Source: an uncultured Ruminiclostridium sp. (GTDB lineage: Bacteria; Bacillota; Clostridia; Oscillospirales; Ruminococcaceae). Taken from it: a stretch of DNA of 64,000 nt. The stretch spans positions 124,001-188,000 of the forward strand of contig CALXIO010000001.1 in assembly GCA_944388385.1 (NCBI GenBank), in the 5' to 3' direction. Positions 22,717-32,407 of the stretch are shown here, in pieces. The stretch's first letter is position 1. Every line of letters starts with the position of its first letter. The position numbers and the translations under genes are program-made. The notes under the pieces were generated by a model. It saw nothing but the letters and a program-made list of their open reading frames with translations. It was not told where the DNA came from and did no database searches.

Positions 22717-25017
22717 ATGAGCGAAATGTTATCATCACAAGCGAAAAATACCCCTAAATTATCAATAGTTGTACCATGCTGTAATGTGGAAAAGTATCTT
22801 GATCAGTGTCTTTCCAGCATAGTAAACCAGACACTTAAAGAAATAGAGATAATCTGCATAAATGACGGCTCTAAGGACGGAACATTAGGTATTATAAAAT
22901 CCTATGCCGCAAAGGATGACAGAATAGTTATCCTTGACAAGCCCAACAGCGGTTACGGAGATTCCATGAACAAGGGCTTTAATATGGCTAACGGCGAATA
23001 TATCGGTATAGTTGAAAGTGATGACTTCATTGAGCCTGATATGTTCAGAACTCTTTATGAAACCGCAAAGCAGTTTGATGCGGATGTGGTAAAGTCAAAC
23101 TTCTGGTTTTACTGGAGCAACCCTGAGAAAAATGAGCTTCACGAATATTTCAAGCGTAAGGAATGCGGAAAGGTAATCTGTCCCCGTGAATACGACGGAG
23201 GCTCACTTTTCGGAAGAAAGCCCTCCATATGGTCAGCGATCTATAAGAAATCCTTTATAAGGGAGAAGAATATAGGCTTTTTACCCACCCCCGGCGCATC
23301 CTTCCAGGATACCTCATTTACCTTTAAGGTATACTCAAGCGCAGAGAGAATGGTATGTCTTTATGACGCATTTTTACATTACAGACAGGATAATGAAAAT
23401 TCCTCTGTAAATAATGCGGACAAGAAGGCTTATTGCATTTGCGATGAATATAACGAGATAAAGAAGTATATCCTTGAACATGAGGATATGGCAGATGATC
23501 TGTATCCTATTTACGGTGCGGCATTTTATGACACCTGTATCTGGATGTATGAGCGTTTAAGCCCGGAAAAGAGAAGAACATATATATTTGAAATGTCACA
23601 GTGGTTTTCTGAGCTTTTGGATGAATGTGATATTGAAAGCCTTGATTTCGGTGAGGCATGGTGGAAATCAAGGGATATGCTTCGTATTGTGGATGATCCC
23701 CTTGAGTATCATGTATGGAGAAACACCGAGCGTTATAAACAGGGCGAAGATAAAATAAAGTATGATATTACCTCAATCCCCCTTAATAATTTAGCTGATG
23801 TATTAAAAAAGCAACAGGCTAAGGAGCATAAGCCCATGTTCTCCGTTATTATGCCTGTATATAACTGTGAAAAGTTTTTACAGTCTGCCTATGACAGCCT
23901 TGCTTTACAGACCATGGAAGATTTTGAGGTTATCTGTATAAATGACGGCTCAAAGGATCACTCCCTTTCTGTACTTGAAAAGCTGGCAAAGCAGGATGAA
24001 AGAATAGTTATTATAAACAAGCCCAACGAAGGCCCTGCAAAGGCAAGAAATGTAGGTATTGAAGCGGCTATAGGTCAGTATATCATTTTCCTTGATTCAG
24101 ATGACTATTATGATATACACACCTGTGAGAGATTAAGCGAGGAAATATCCTCAGCTAAGAAATTTGATGCAATAGTATTCGGCGGAAATATTTTCCCGGA
24201 GGTACCAAGAGCCTCAGACTGGCTTTATGATGTACTTACCACACCTAATGCCTATTATGAGAAGATAACCGAAAAGGATATGCTCACCGAAAAGTATTTC
24301 AAGGTATATAGCTGGAGAGTATGCTTTAACGCTGAATTTATAAAGAAAAACAAGCTCGGCTTTAACCCGGACTTCAAGTACGGCGAGGACGCCTTGTTTA
24401 TGTTTGATGCCCTTACAAAAATGGAGGGTGTACTTGTAATTTCCGATAAGCTGTATAATTACCGTCATTATAACCCCGATTCACTTATGAACGGTATGTA
24501 CAGACAGCCTGAAAAATACGCAAATGAACAGCTCAGAATATTAAGACAGCTTCTTACTGTGGCAAAGGAGGACGGAATAAAGCCCTCTGCTGAGCTTTTA
24601 CAGTATTCCTGTGATTTTATATTCAGTGCGGTGGATAACTGTCCTATGCCTGCTAAGCTGGAGATCATGCGTTCTCTTATAGCACTTCTGAAGGAATTTG
24701 AATTGTACGATTGTGTAGATGAAGCTACATCAAACTGCCGTGGATTTATAGAATACTGTAACAATGAGCTTGAAAACAGCCATACCTCTTATTCCTTATC
24801 AAGCAAATTCAAAACCTCAATGCTGAAGATAGTACCTCCCTCAAGATATGTATATTACGATAATACAACAAAATTGATAAATCAGATTGCGGCACAGCAA
24901 AGAAGCCTTGATGCCCTTCAAAGACAGGTGGCAGAGCTTAAAACCATGATAAAGAATATGAGCAACGGCACACCTGAAAAGAAAAAATACGGAAAGAATA
25001 AAAATAAGAAATTCTGA
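22717..25017 (+). CDS. Tandem-domain GT2 glycosyltransferase
   Basis: This is a 766-residue cytoplasmic protein with two family 2 (GT-A) glycosyltransferase domains. The first starts near residue 16 (LSIVVPCCNVEKYLDQCL, CINDGSKDGTL, IVESDDF as the DxD-type site). The second starts near 373 (FSVIMPVYNCEKFL, CINDGSKDHSL, FLDSDDYYD). A short predicted coiled coil (about 710-745, IAAQQRSLDALQRQVAELK) and a Lys-rich tail end the protein. GT2 enzymes transfer sugars from nucleotide donors during capsule, teichoic or exopolysaccharide synthesis; donor and acceptor are unknown. It is the paralogue of the first about 700 residues of the next gene, 38 bp downstream, so the pair arose by tandem duplication. 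Confidence 0.9.
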   Translation: MSEMLSSQAKNTPKLSIVVPCCNVEKYLDQCLSSIVNQTLKEIEIICINDGSKDGTLGIIKSYAAKDDRIVILDKPNSGYGDSMNKGFNMANGEYIGIVESDDFIEPDMFRTLYETAKQFDADVVKSNFWFYWSNPEKNELHEYFKRKECGKVICPREYDGGSLFGRKPSIWSAIYKKSFIREKNIGFLPTPGASFQDTSFTFKVYSSAERMVCLYDAFLHYRQDNENSSVNNADKKAYCICDEYNEIKKYILEHEDMADDLYPIYGAAFYDTCIWMYERLSPEKRRTYIFEMSQWFSELLDECDIESLDFGEAWWKSRDMLRIVDDPLEYHVWRNTERYKQGEDKIKYDITSIPLNNLADVLKKQQAKEHKPMFSVIMPVYNCEKFLQSAYDSLALQTMEDFEVICINDGSKDHSLSVLEKLAKQDERIVIINKPNEGPAKARNVGIEAAIGQYIIFLDSDDYYDIHTCERLSEEISSAKKFDAIVFGGNIFPEVPRASDWLYDVLTTPNAYYEKITEKDMLTEKYFKVYSWRVCFNAEFIKKNKLGFNPDFKYGEDALFMFDALTKMEGVLVISDKLYNYRHYNPDSLMNGMYRQPEKYANEQLRILRQLLTVAKEDGIKPSAELLQYSCDFIFSAVDNCPMPAKLEIMRSLIALLKEFELYDCVDEATSNCRGFIEYCNNELENSHTSYSLSSKFKTSMLKIVPPSRYVYYDNTTKLINQIAAQQRSLDALQRQVAELKTMIKNMSNGTPEKKKYGKNKNKKF

Positions 25018-25055
25018 TAAAAGCAAACGACATGGTATTTCCCCGGAGGTGCGGT

Positions 25056-28000
25056 ATGGACAATAAAGAAACAGCGATAAAGGTATCCATAGTAGTACCC
25101 TGCTGTAATGTGGAAAAATATCTGGATAAATGCCTTTCAAGTATCATAGACCAGACCCTTAACGAAATAGAAATAATCTGTATAAATGACGGCTCAACTG
25201 ACGGCACCCTTGATATAATAAGGTACTATGGCGCAAGGGATAGCAGAATAGTTGTCCTTGATAAGGAAAACAGCGGCTACGGGGATTCCATGAACAAGGG
25301 CTTTGCCATGGCAAAGGGCGAATATATCGGCATAGTTGAAAGTGATGACTTTATTGACCCGGATATGTTCAGAGCCCTTTACGAAACCGCCATAGAAAAT
25401 GATGCGGATGTGGTAAAGTCAAATTTCTTCTTCTACTGGGGAGAAAGCGATAAAAATGAGCTTCATGAATACTTCAGAAAAGAGGAATGCGGCAGGATTA
25501 TATGCCCCAGAGTTTATGACAACGGTTCTCTTTTCACAAGGAAGCCCTCTATCTGGTCTTCCATATATAAGGCGGATTTTATAAGGAAAAACAATATCGG
25601 ATTTTTACCCAGCCCGGGAGCATCCTACCAGGATACCGCCTTTATCTTTAAGGTATATTCCACCGCCAATGTAATGGTGGCTGTTTATGATGCCTATTTA
25701 CATTACAGACAGGATAATGCCGGCTCATCTGTAAACAATGCCCATAAGAAAATGCACTGTATAGCAGATGAATACGGGGAGATAAGAGAATTTCTGAACA
25801 AGGAAAATTGCGACAGGGAAGCTCTGTACCCCATATATGCCGCCGCATATTATGACGCTTGTATATGGATGTATGAGCTTTTAGCCCATAAATACCGCCG
25901 TGAATTTCTGTTTATTATGTCACGGCAGATGAAACAGCTTTTATCTGAAATAAATGTAAAGAGAATAGGCTTCGGCGGTTGCTGGTGGAAATTCAGGGAT
26001 ATAGTAAGAATTGCAAATGACCCTGTTGAATATCACATCTGGCGTGATGTGGAGCGTTATGAACAAATAGGAAATACCTTTGAATATAAGGATACCACAA
26101 CCCCGAATAACAATATAGAGCAGGTTATTGAAGCACAGAATAACAAGGCAGAAAAGCCCCTGTTTTCGGTTATTATACCTGTATATAACAATGAAAAATA
26201 TATAGCCGCCTGTCTTGACAGCCTTTTATTAAATGAATACAAAAACGCAGAGTTTATCTGTATAAATGACGGCTCAGAAGATCATTCCCTTAATATACTT
26301 GAATATTTTGCCGAGAATGATGACAGGGTAGTTATTATAAATCAGGATAATGCCGGTCAGTCTGCCGCAAAAAATGCAGGTATAAAAGCGGCACAGGGAA
26401 AATATATAATGTTCCTTGACGGGGACGATTATTACAATCCGGGTATATTTGAAAGACTGGAAAAGGAAATAAGCCGTAATGATGATGTTATAATATACGG
26501 CGGAAAGGTATCACCTCAGTCTGCTAACACCGGTTGGTATGAAAGAGTTCTTAAAACTGATGACAGGTATTATGAAAAGGTCAGCGACAAGGAGCTGTTC
26601 TCCATACCCTATCTGAGGGTTCATAGTGTAAGAAGCTGTTTAAAACGCAGCTTTGTTGAAGAAAAGGGACTTTTGTTTGACCCGGATGCAAAATACGGAG
26701 AAGATGCTATATTTATGATTCAGCTTCTTCTTTCCGCAACGGGCGTGTCGGTAATTTCCGATATTATGTATAATTATCGTGTAAATAATCCGGCTTCTCT
26801 TATGAACTCACTTTTTTCCGATAAAGGCAATTTTGCAATACAGCAACAGATAATACTTGAAAAAATTGTAGATATATTAAGACGGCTTGACATAAAGTCC
26901 TCTAAGGAATTTATTGAATTTGCCTGTGATTTTGTATTTGCAAGTATAGATAATGCCCCTGAGCCTGCAAGAACAGAAAGCATACTTAAGCTTGTTGATA
27001 CCTTAAGTAATTTTGGTTACGAAGCGTTTGTTGATGAACTTTCTGATAATTGCAGGGGATTTTGGGAATATTGCCTTTCTGTGGCAACAGAAAAGACTCC
27101 TGAGGAAAATAAGACTGCCGAAGAAAATTTCCCGGAGATACAGCAGTCTGCTGAAGAAAAGCCTGTAACAATACAAAAGAAGGACGAGGAAAAGAAAATT
27201 TCTTTAGAAAAGGAAACTAAAACAATGGATAAAAAGCATTATGATGTAGGTATAGTAGGCTGGTGGTTTGCCTCTAATTACGGCAGTGCCCTCACATACT
27301 ATGCCCTTGGTAAAATACTTGAGGAAAAGGGACTTAGCTCAGTTATGCTAAGCGTATCAAAGCTTAACCGCACCCCCTGGGAGCCTACTACCAAAAAGGC
27401 CAGAGACTTTATCTCAAAGTATTTCCCCACAACCCCCGAAATACCCTACGAGCGCAACACAGAATATAATGATTTATGCGATGCTTTCATGCTTGGCTCT
27501 GACCAGCTATGGACAAAGTGGGCTTGCGAATTTCTGGGATATACCTTCTTTCTGGATTTTGCAGAGCCTACAAAGAGAAAGATTGCCTATGCCACCTCCC
27601 TTGGCAAGGCGGGTATTGATATAGGGGAAAAGGATAAGAAGGCAATTCACTCTTTGCTTTCTACCTTTGATTATATTTCTGTTCGTGAGGAGTCCGGCAT
27701 ACAGGTATGCAAGGATGCCTTTAATATTGACGTTAAGCGTGACTTAGACCCGGTATTTTTGTGTGACAGAAAGCATTATGACGCCCTTGCGGACAGCTGT
27801 GAGGGGCTTGAGCCGGATGACAACTTTGTATTCAGCTATATTCTTGATGTAAACGAGGAAAAGCAAAAGGCGGTACAGTATGCGGCGGACAAGATAGGCG
27901 CAAGAGTAATTTCCGTTCTTGATATTAAGCTTGTTGACAGGCAAAAGGATAACTGGCACGTGGGTACTTTGAAGCCGGATTGCTCAATAGAGGAGTTTAT

Positions 28001-29957
28001 CTACTACATCAAGCATTGTAAGCTGATGGTAACCGACTCCCACCACGGTGCTTGCTTTGCTATGCTTTTCCACAGGAATTTTATCACCATAGCAAATGCC
28101 GGAAGAGGTCTTACCAGATTTACAAATCTGTTTAACATTTTCCGTCTTAATGACAAGCTGCTTGCAGAACCTGAGGAAATATACAAGAAGAAAAATATTT
28201 TCGATCCCATAAATTATGATAAATTTGAGGAGATACTTGCAAAGGAAAAGGCAAACAGCTTTGAAAGATTTAACAATGCTCTTACCTGTGATATTTCCTA
28301 TAAGGAAGATCTTTTTGTAAATGAGAACGATAAAAGGAAAAGAATAATGAATTCTGTTGCAGAAAGCTTTCCCGGATGTATAGTAGGACATCTTAGATAT
28401 GATCAATGTATGGGATGCGGTGCCTGTGTAAGTACCTGCCCGGTGGACGCTCTTTCATTAAAGCCGGATGGCTACGGTTATTACAGGGCTACCCTTGATA
28501 ACAGCAAGTGTATAAACTGCGGCAAATGCACAAAGGTCTGCCCTTCGTATAATATTTCTGAAAAAACCAACAGCGAAAACCCCGAGCTTTATGTATTTTC
28601 GGCAAAAAGCAACGATTTACTTGCAAAAAGCTCCAGCGGTGGTGTATTTTCACTCCTTGCACAGCAGATCCTTGACAAAAACGGTGTTGTAGTAGGTGCG
28701 GCATGGAGTGAGGACTATATGTCTGTAAGCCATATTATGGTGGATAATAAAAATGACTTAGAGAAGCTGAGAAAATCTAAGTATCTTCAGAGCTACATGG
28801 GAGATACCTTCAGAAAGGTAAAGGAAAAGCTGGATAAGGGCACTCCTGTATTATTCTCCGGCTGTTCATGTCAGGCGGCAGGGCTGAGATCCTACTTGGG
28901 ACGGGATTATGACAACCTTTATGTTGTGGATATTCTTTGTGCCAATGCTCCCTCACAGAAGTATTTCGAGGAATATATCAAGGACAGCTTCCCGGAGGGA
29001 ATAAAGAAATACGAATTTCGTGACAAGACAGCAAACTGGCAGGTAAGCTGTAATTGTGTTGCCGTTACCCGTAAAAACGGAAAGACAGAGCATTTCAACG
29101 GCGGAGGCCAGGATAAATATCAATGGATGTTCCATCCCCATATTATGTGCGCTCCCCATTGTGAAAACTGTAAATATCAGAGTATTCCCAGATACGGCGA
29201 TATTACCCTTGGGGACTTCTGGGGCATAGATAAAAAGATAAAGGAATATGATTTTACAAAGGGCGCATCTGCCGTTCTTTGCAACAATGAAAAGGGTAAG
29301 GCCTTATTTGAGGGTATTTCCGACAAGGATATAGGCTTCAAAAAGAAAACTCCCCTTGAATGGTTGGGCGGAAACGGTTATGCGGTTATGGGACATAACA
29401 GCGCATCCCCCTACAGAGATGCCTTTGCTGAGGCTATAAAGAAGGGCAAGAGCTTTACTGAGGCTACTGAGGATGCTATGAACAGCAGATATATAGATGC
29501 AAGAAATAAGTTTTACCAAACCTTATCTCCCTTGCAGTTTGATTCAAAGCAGCAGTTGTTTAATATTAATTATGAAGACTGGAGCCAGAGTATAGTTGAC
29601 GGCAGAATATTGCTTATTCCTAAGGATACTTTCCCTTTAGGGGGAAAATTTGCAAGTCTTCCCTTAAACAAGCGTCTTGAAAAGGGTAAACGCTACAGAA
29701 TATATCTGAGATTTAAGGTAAAAACCAACAGTAAGCTGGTAAACTTCCACTTAAAGCAGAGTAATACCTCATTTTTCAGGATAATACAAAGCTATACGGT
29801 AAGACCCATAGATAATCAGGAATGGGTAAATCTTTCCTTTGAATATGTACCTCAGTTTGATGTGTTTGATGAATTTATGATAGGTGCGGCGCAAACCAAC
29901 GGCAACGGAAAATTTATACTTTTTGACTCTATTTATATCACCGAGGTAGATGAATAA
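25056..29957 (+). CDS. Giant GT2-GT2-pyruvyltransferase-ferredoxin-FrhB fusion
   Basis: This is a 1633-residue cytoplasmic multi-enzyme. Domains in order: GT2 at about 9-230 (VSIVVPCCNVEKYL, VESDDF); GT2 at about 366-600 (FSVIIPVYNNEKYI, FLDGDDYY); a charged linker at about 690-724; a polysaccharide pyruvyl transferase (PS_pyruv_trans, as in CsaB) at about 727-1060 (VGIVGWWFASNYGSALTYY, LGSDQLW, DSHHGACFAM); two 4Fe-4S motifs at about 1118-1165 (CMGCGACVSTCP, CINCGKCTKVCP); an FrhB/FdhB-like domain at about 1190-1450 (SSSGGVFSLLAQQ, GCSCQAAGLRSYL, DITLGDFWGI); and a beta-rich tail at about 1490-1633 resembling a carbohydrate-binding jelly roll. The start is the ATG at 25056 with GGAGG upstream. 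Likely role: building and pyruvylating a surface glycan, with an unknown redox step. Confidence 0.85.
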   Translation: MDNKETAIKVSIVVPCCNVEKYLDKCLSSIIDQTLNEIEIICINDGSTDGTLDIIRYYGARDSRIVVLDKENSGYGDSMNKGFAMAKGEYIGIVESDDFIDPDMFRALYETAIENDADVVKSNFFFYWGESDKNELHEYFRKEECGRIICPRVYDNGSLFTRKPSIWSSIYKADFIRKNNIGFLPSPGASYQDTAFIFKVYSTANVMVAVYDAYLHYRQDNAGSSVNNAHKKMHCIADEYGEIREFLNKENCDREALYPIYAAAYYDACIWMYELLAHKYRREFLFIMSRQMKQLLSEINVKRIGFGGCWWKFRDIVRIANDPVEYHIWRDVERYEQIGNTFEYKDTTTPNNNIEQVIEAQNNKAEKPLFSVIIPVYNNEKYIAACLDSLLLNEYKNAEFICINDGSEDHSLNILEYFAENDDRVVIINQDNAGQSAAKNAGIKAAQGKYIMFLDGDDYYNPGIFERLEKEISRNDDVIIYGGKVSPQSANTGWYERVLKTDDRYYEKVSDKELFSIPYLRVHSVRSCLKRSFVEEKGLLFDPDAKYGEDAIFMIQLLLSATGVSVISDIMYNYRVNNPASLMNSLFSDKGNFAIQQQIILEKIVDILRRLDIKSSKEFIEFACDFVFASIDNAPEPARTESILKLVDTLSNFGYEAFVDELSDNCRGFWEYCLSVATEKTPEENKTAEENFPEIQQSAEEKPVTIQKKDEEKKISLEKETKTMDKKHYDVGIVGWWFASNYGSALTYYALGKILEEKGLSSVMLSVSKLNRTPWEPTTKKARDFISKYFPTTPEIPYERNTEYNDLCDAFMLGSDQLWTKWACEFLGYTFFLDFAEPTKRKIAYATSLGKAGIDIGEKDKKAIHSLLSTFDYISVREESGIQVCKDAFNIDVKRDLDPVFLCDRKHYDALADSCEGLEPDDNFVFSYILDVNEEKQKAVQYAADKIGARVISVLDIKLVDRQKDNWHVGTLKPDCSIEEFIYYIKHCKLMVTDSHHGACFAMLFHRNFITIANAGRGLTRFTNLFNIFRLNDKLLAEPEEIYKKKNIFDPINYDKFEEILAKEKANSFERFNNALTCDISYKEDLFVNENDKRKRIMNSVAESFPGCIVGHLRYDQCMGCGACVSTCPVDALSLKPDGYGYYRATLDNSKCINCGKCTKVCPSYNISEKTNSENPELYVFSAKSNDLLAKSSSGGVFSLLAQQILDKNGVVVGAAWSEDYMSVSHIMVDNKNDLEKLRKSKYLQSYMGDTFRKVKEKLDKGTPVLFSGCSCQAAGLRSYLGRDYDNLYVVDILCANAPSQKYFEEYIKDSFPEGIKKYEFRDKTANWQVSCNCVAVTRKNGKTEHFNGGGQDKYQWMFHPHIMCAPHCENCKYQSIPRYGDITLGDFWGIDKKIKEYDFTKGASAVLCNNEKGKALFEGISDKDIGFKKKTPLEWLGGNGYAVMGHNSASPYRDAFAEAIKKGKSFTEATEDAMNSRYIDARNKFYQTLSPLQFDSKQQLFNINYEDWSQSIVDGRILLIPKDTFPLGGKFASLPLNKRLEKGKRYRIYLRFKVKTNSKLVNFHLKQSNTSFFRIIQSYTVRPIDNQEWVNLSFEYVPQFDVFDEFMIGAAQTNGNGKFILFDSIYITEVDE

Positions 29958-29960
29958 AAA

Positions 29961-29992
29961 AATCCCCCTTTAAAAGGGGGATTATTTTTTAT
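29961..29992. terminator. Terminator after the glycosyltransferase operon
   Basis: AATCCCCCTT (29961-29970) and AAGGGGGATT (29974-29983), with an A run before and ATTTTTT after, so it can serve both strands. Confidence 0.9.
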
Positions 29993-29994
29993 AT

Positions 29995-30267
29995 TTATTC
30001 TAAATTGTCATCCTTATCGTCGCTCTTTTGGTTAAGTATAACAGCTACTGTAATGATAGCCGCCGCTACAACACCGCCGCCTATTGTAATTGTGAGAAGC
30101 TGGGGCATAGCGTCGCTTTCCTCTGTGGTATTCTGCATTACATTGTCCACAAGCTGCTGGGCTGAGCTGCCGTTTTCTGTGGGTGAAAGTGCCGCACAAG
30201 GTAAAGCCATAAGTGTAAGTGCTGCTATACTTGCCAATATTTTTGTAACTAAAGCTTTGATTTTCAT
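29995..30267 (-). CDS. Small exported single-pass membrane protein
   Basis: This is a 90-residue protein that I do not recognise. It has a signal peptide (MKIKALVTKILASIAALTLMALPCAA), about 35 polar extracytoplasmic residues, one membrane span (QLLTITIGGGVVAAAIITVAVIL) and an acidic cytoplasmic tail NQKSDDKDDNLE. The start is the ATG at 30267 behind GAGAGGGATGG; an in-frame extension to 30285 is unlikely. It has no LPXTG motif. It is monocistronic between a terminator and the asnB end, so neighbours do not suggest a role. Confidence 0.7.
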   Translation of the reverse strand: MKIKALVTKILASIAALTLMALPCAALSPTENGSSAQQLVDNVMQNTTEESDAMPQLLTITIGGGVVAAAIITVAVILNQKSDDKDDNLE

Positions 30268-30433
30268 AAATACCATCCCTCTCATAATTTTTTAAACAAT
30301 TTTCCTTAATTTTATTATACCAATAGGAAAATATTTGTCAATATGTTTTAAGAAAATGTTACCAAATTGTTACCAAATTGTTATCATTCTGTAATCTTTT
30401 GCTTAATTCTATGGGGTTTTGCACCCTGTTATG

Positions 30434-32275
30434 CTAACTTCTTTCAATGTGAATGTCATATCTTGTAAGCCATGCTTCAGTCTGGATAATGTAGGCGAAC
30501 ATCTGAGGTGCTGTCATCAGCTGACCGTACCAGTTTCCCTTGAAAAGGGAGGGGTCGTCACAAAGGGAAATCAGCTTTTTCCTGTCGATTATTTCGGTGA
30601 TACGGCAGTTTTCGTTCAGAAGAATTTCCCGGGTGCGCCTTATAACCTCATTTAAGTAGGTGGGATTGTGGGTTTTGGGGTAGGGGGATTTTTTCCGCCA
30701 AAGCACATCCTGGGGAAGTATTCCTGTCATGGCATGACGAACAAGCCCCTTTTCTCTATTCTCCCAAGCCTTATATTCCCAGGGGATATTATAGGCATAG
30801 GCGGCAATTCTGTGATCGCAGAAGGGAACTCTCACCTCAAGACCGCTTGCCATACTCATTCTGTCCTTGCGGTCAAGTAAGCATTGCATAAACCAATATA
30901 TATTAAGCATAAACATTTCCCTCATGCGCCGTTCCTTTTTGGTGTCGGTATCTGAATATTCCGTCATTTCAAGGGTGGCATTAGCACAGGCGGTAACATA
31001 TTCTGAGGGGTCTATGCCCTTAAGTAAGCCCTTATTTATAAGCTCTCCCCGTTCTGCGGCGGATTTAGCCCAGGGAAAGCCCGGCTTATTCATCATTTCC
31101 TCATCGTGATACCAGGGGTATCCTCCGAAAATCTCATCTGCACATTCTCCGCTTAATGCTACCGTGTGATGCTTTTTAATTTCCTTGCAGAAAAGATAAA
31201 GGGAGCTGTCCACATCCGCCATGCCGGGTAAATCCCTTGCATAAACCGAGGGAATAAGTGCGTCGGTCAATGCCGGGGTATCAAGCTCAGTATAGATATG
31301 CTGTGAGCCTATATGATGTACCATTCTTTCAATCCAGGGGGCATCCATATCCGGCTGGAATTTACTTGCGGTGAAGTTTTTGGCATTGTCCTTATAGTCT
31401 ATTGAGCAGGTGGTAAGCTGTTTGCCCTTTCTTTTATATTCTGCCGCCGCCACAGCACTTATAACGCTGCTGTCAAGTCCTCCCGATAAAAAGGTACATA
31501 AGGGAACATCACTTACAAGCTGTCTTTTAATAGCATCGGTAAGTAAATATGCGGTATGCTCTGCTGTTTCCTCAAAGCTCTCCTTATGGGGTGCGGCTCT
31601 TAATTTCCAGTATCTGCGCTTTTTAAGTCCGCCGGAAGAAAAATATCCGCACTCCCCGGGAATAAGCTCCCTTACCCCCTTAAATACCCCGTATCCCGGC
31701 CGTCTGCCGGGGCCTAAAAGCATAATATCCGCTATGCCCTCATTGTCAATTACCGGCTTTACATAGGGGTGGGAAAGCAGGGTTTTTATTTCCGAGCCGA
31801 AAATAATTCCCCCCTCATACTCATAGTAAAACAGGGGCTTTACCCCCATTCTGTCACGGGCTAAAAATAGCTGTCTTTCCCTTTCGCTCCATACAGCAAA
31901 GGCATAAATGCCGTTCAGCTTATCAAGGCAGGCCTCTCCCCAGGCAAGGTAGGAATTTAACAATACCTCCGTATCGCAGGAGGTGGAAAAGCTAAAGCCC
32001 ATTTTAATAAGCTCCCCTTTAAGCTCATCTGCATTGTATAATTCCCCGTTATAAACCATGGTGCATTTATCCCCGGCAAACTCCCTTGTTATAGGCTGTG
32101 TGCCCCTTGCCACATCGATTACCGCAAGCCGTCTGTGGGCAAGACCGCATATATCCGATAAGTATATCCCTTTGCTGTCAGGACCCCTCGGCACTATTGT
32201 CTGTGCCATTACATTAAGTATGCTCTCTGCCTTTGTAATGCCCTTATAATCTACCCATCCTGCAATTCCGCACAT
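30434..32275 (-). CDS. asnB: Asparagine synthase (glutamine-hydrolysing)
   Basis: AsnB converts aspartate to asparagine using glutamine and ATP. The 613-residue protein begins MCGIAGWV, where Cys2 is the glutaminase nucleophile after Met removal. The N-terminal amidotransferase domain (about 1-210; RRLAVIDVARGTQP, MVYNGELYNA) is followed by the synthase domain with the PP-loop SGGLDSSVISA and LSGECADEIFGGYPWY. I chose the ATG at 32275, preceded by GAAAGGAG, because catalysis needs Cys at position 2. AsnB-like proteins also amidate cell-wall or secondary-metabolite substrates; the standard role is the most likely. Confidence 0.92.
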   Translation of the reverse strand: MCGIAGWVDYKGITKAESILNVMAQTIVPRGPDSKGIYLSDICGLAHRRLAVIDVARGTQPITREFAGDKCTMVYNGELYNADELKGELIKMGFSFSTSCDTEVLLNSYLAWGEACLDKLNGIYAFAVWSERERQLFLARDRMGVKPLFYYEYEGGIIFGSEIKTLLSHPYVKPVIDNEGIADIMLLGPGRRPGYGVFKGVRELIPGECGYFSSGGLKKRRYWKLRAAPHKESFEETAEHTAYLLTDAIKRQLVSDVPLCTFLSGGLDSSVISAVAAAEYKRKGKQLTTCSIDYKDNAKNFTASKFQPDMDAPWIERMVHHIGSQHIYTELDTPALTDALIPSVYARDLPGMADVDSSLYLFCKEIKKHHTVALSGECADEIFGGYPWYHDEEMMNKPGFPWAKSAAERGELINKGLLKGIDPSEYVTACANATLEMTEYSDTDTKKERRMREMFMLNIYWFMQCLLDRKDRMSMASGLEVRVPFCDHRIAAYAYNIPWEYKAWENREKGLVRHAMTGILPQDVLWRKKSPYPKTHNPTYLNEVIRRTREILLNENCRITEIIDRKKLISLCDDPSLFKGNWYGQLMTAPQMFAYIIQTEAWLTRYDIHIERS

Positions 32276-32337
32276 AGTAATTCTCCTTTCGGTATATTCT
32301 GTATATTCTATGCTTGAAAATTTTTTTGGTGATGGTA

Positions 32338-32366
32338 TTGACAAATTAAAATCTATATGCTATGCT
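32338..32366 (+). promoter_or_regulatory. Promoter of the GntR/ABC operon
   Basis: TTGACA (32338-32343), 17 bp, TATGCT (32361-32366). Transcription would begin inside or just before the palindromic operator. Confidence 0.8.
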
Positions 32367-32368
32367 AT

Positions 32369-32395
32369 AACTGTACTAAGTATCTTAGTACAGTT
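32369..32395. promoter_or_regulatory. Perfect palindromic operator, probable YtrA-type GntR site
   Basis: Two perfect 12-bp arms, AACTGTACTAAG (32369-32380) and CTTAGTACAGTT (32384-32395), flank TAT. It directly follows the -10 element, where a bound repressor would block transcription. The GntR regulator encoded in the same operon is the obvious ligand (autoregulation, as in ytrA operons). Confidence 0.85.
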
Positions 32396-32407
32396 GTACA
32401 GCCCATA

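Noticed and set aside
25056-29957. Type I polyketide or nonribosomal megasynthase
   Set aside because: None of the ketosynthase, adenylation or carrier-protein motifs is present; domains are glycosyltransferase and redox types.
29995-30267. Sortase-anchored or bacteriocin-like peptide
   Set aside because: There is no LPXTG motif or leader-cleavage GG site; the features fit a simple single-pass membrane protein.
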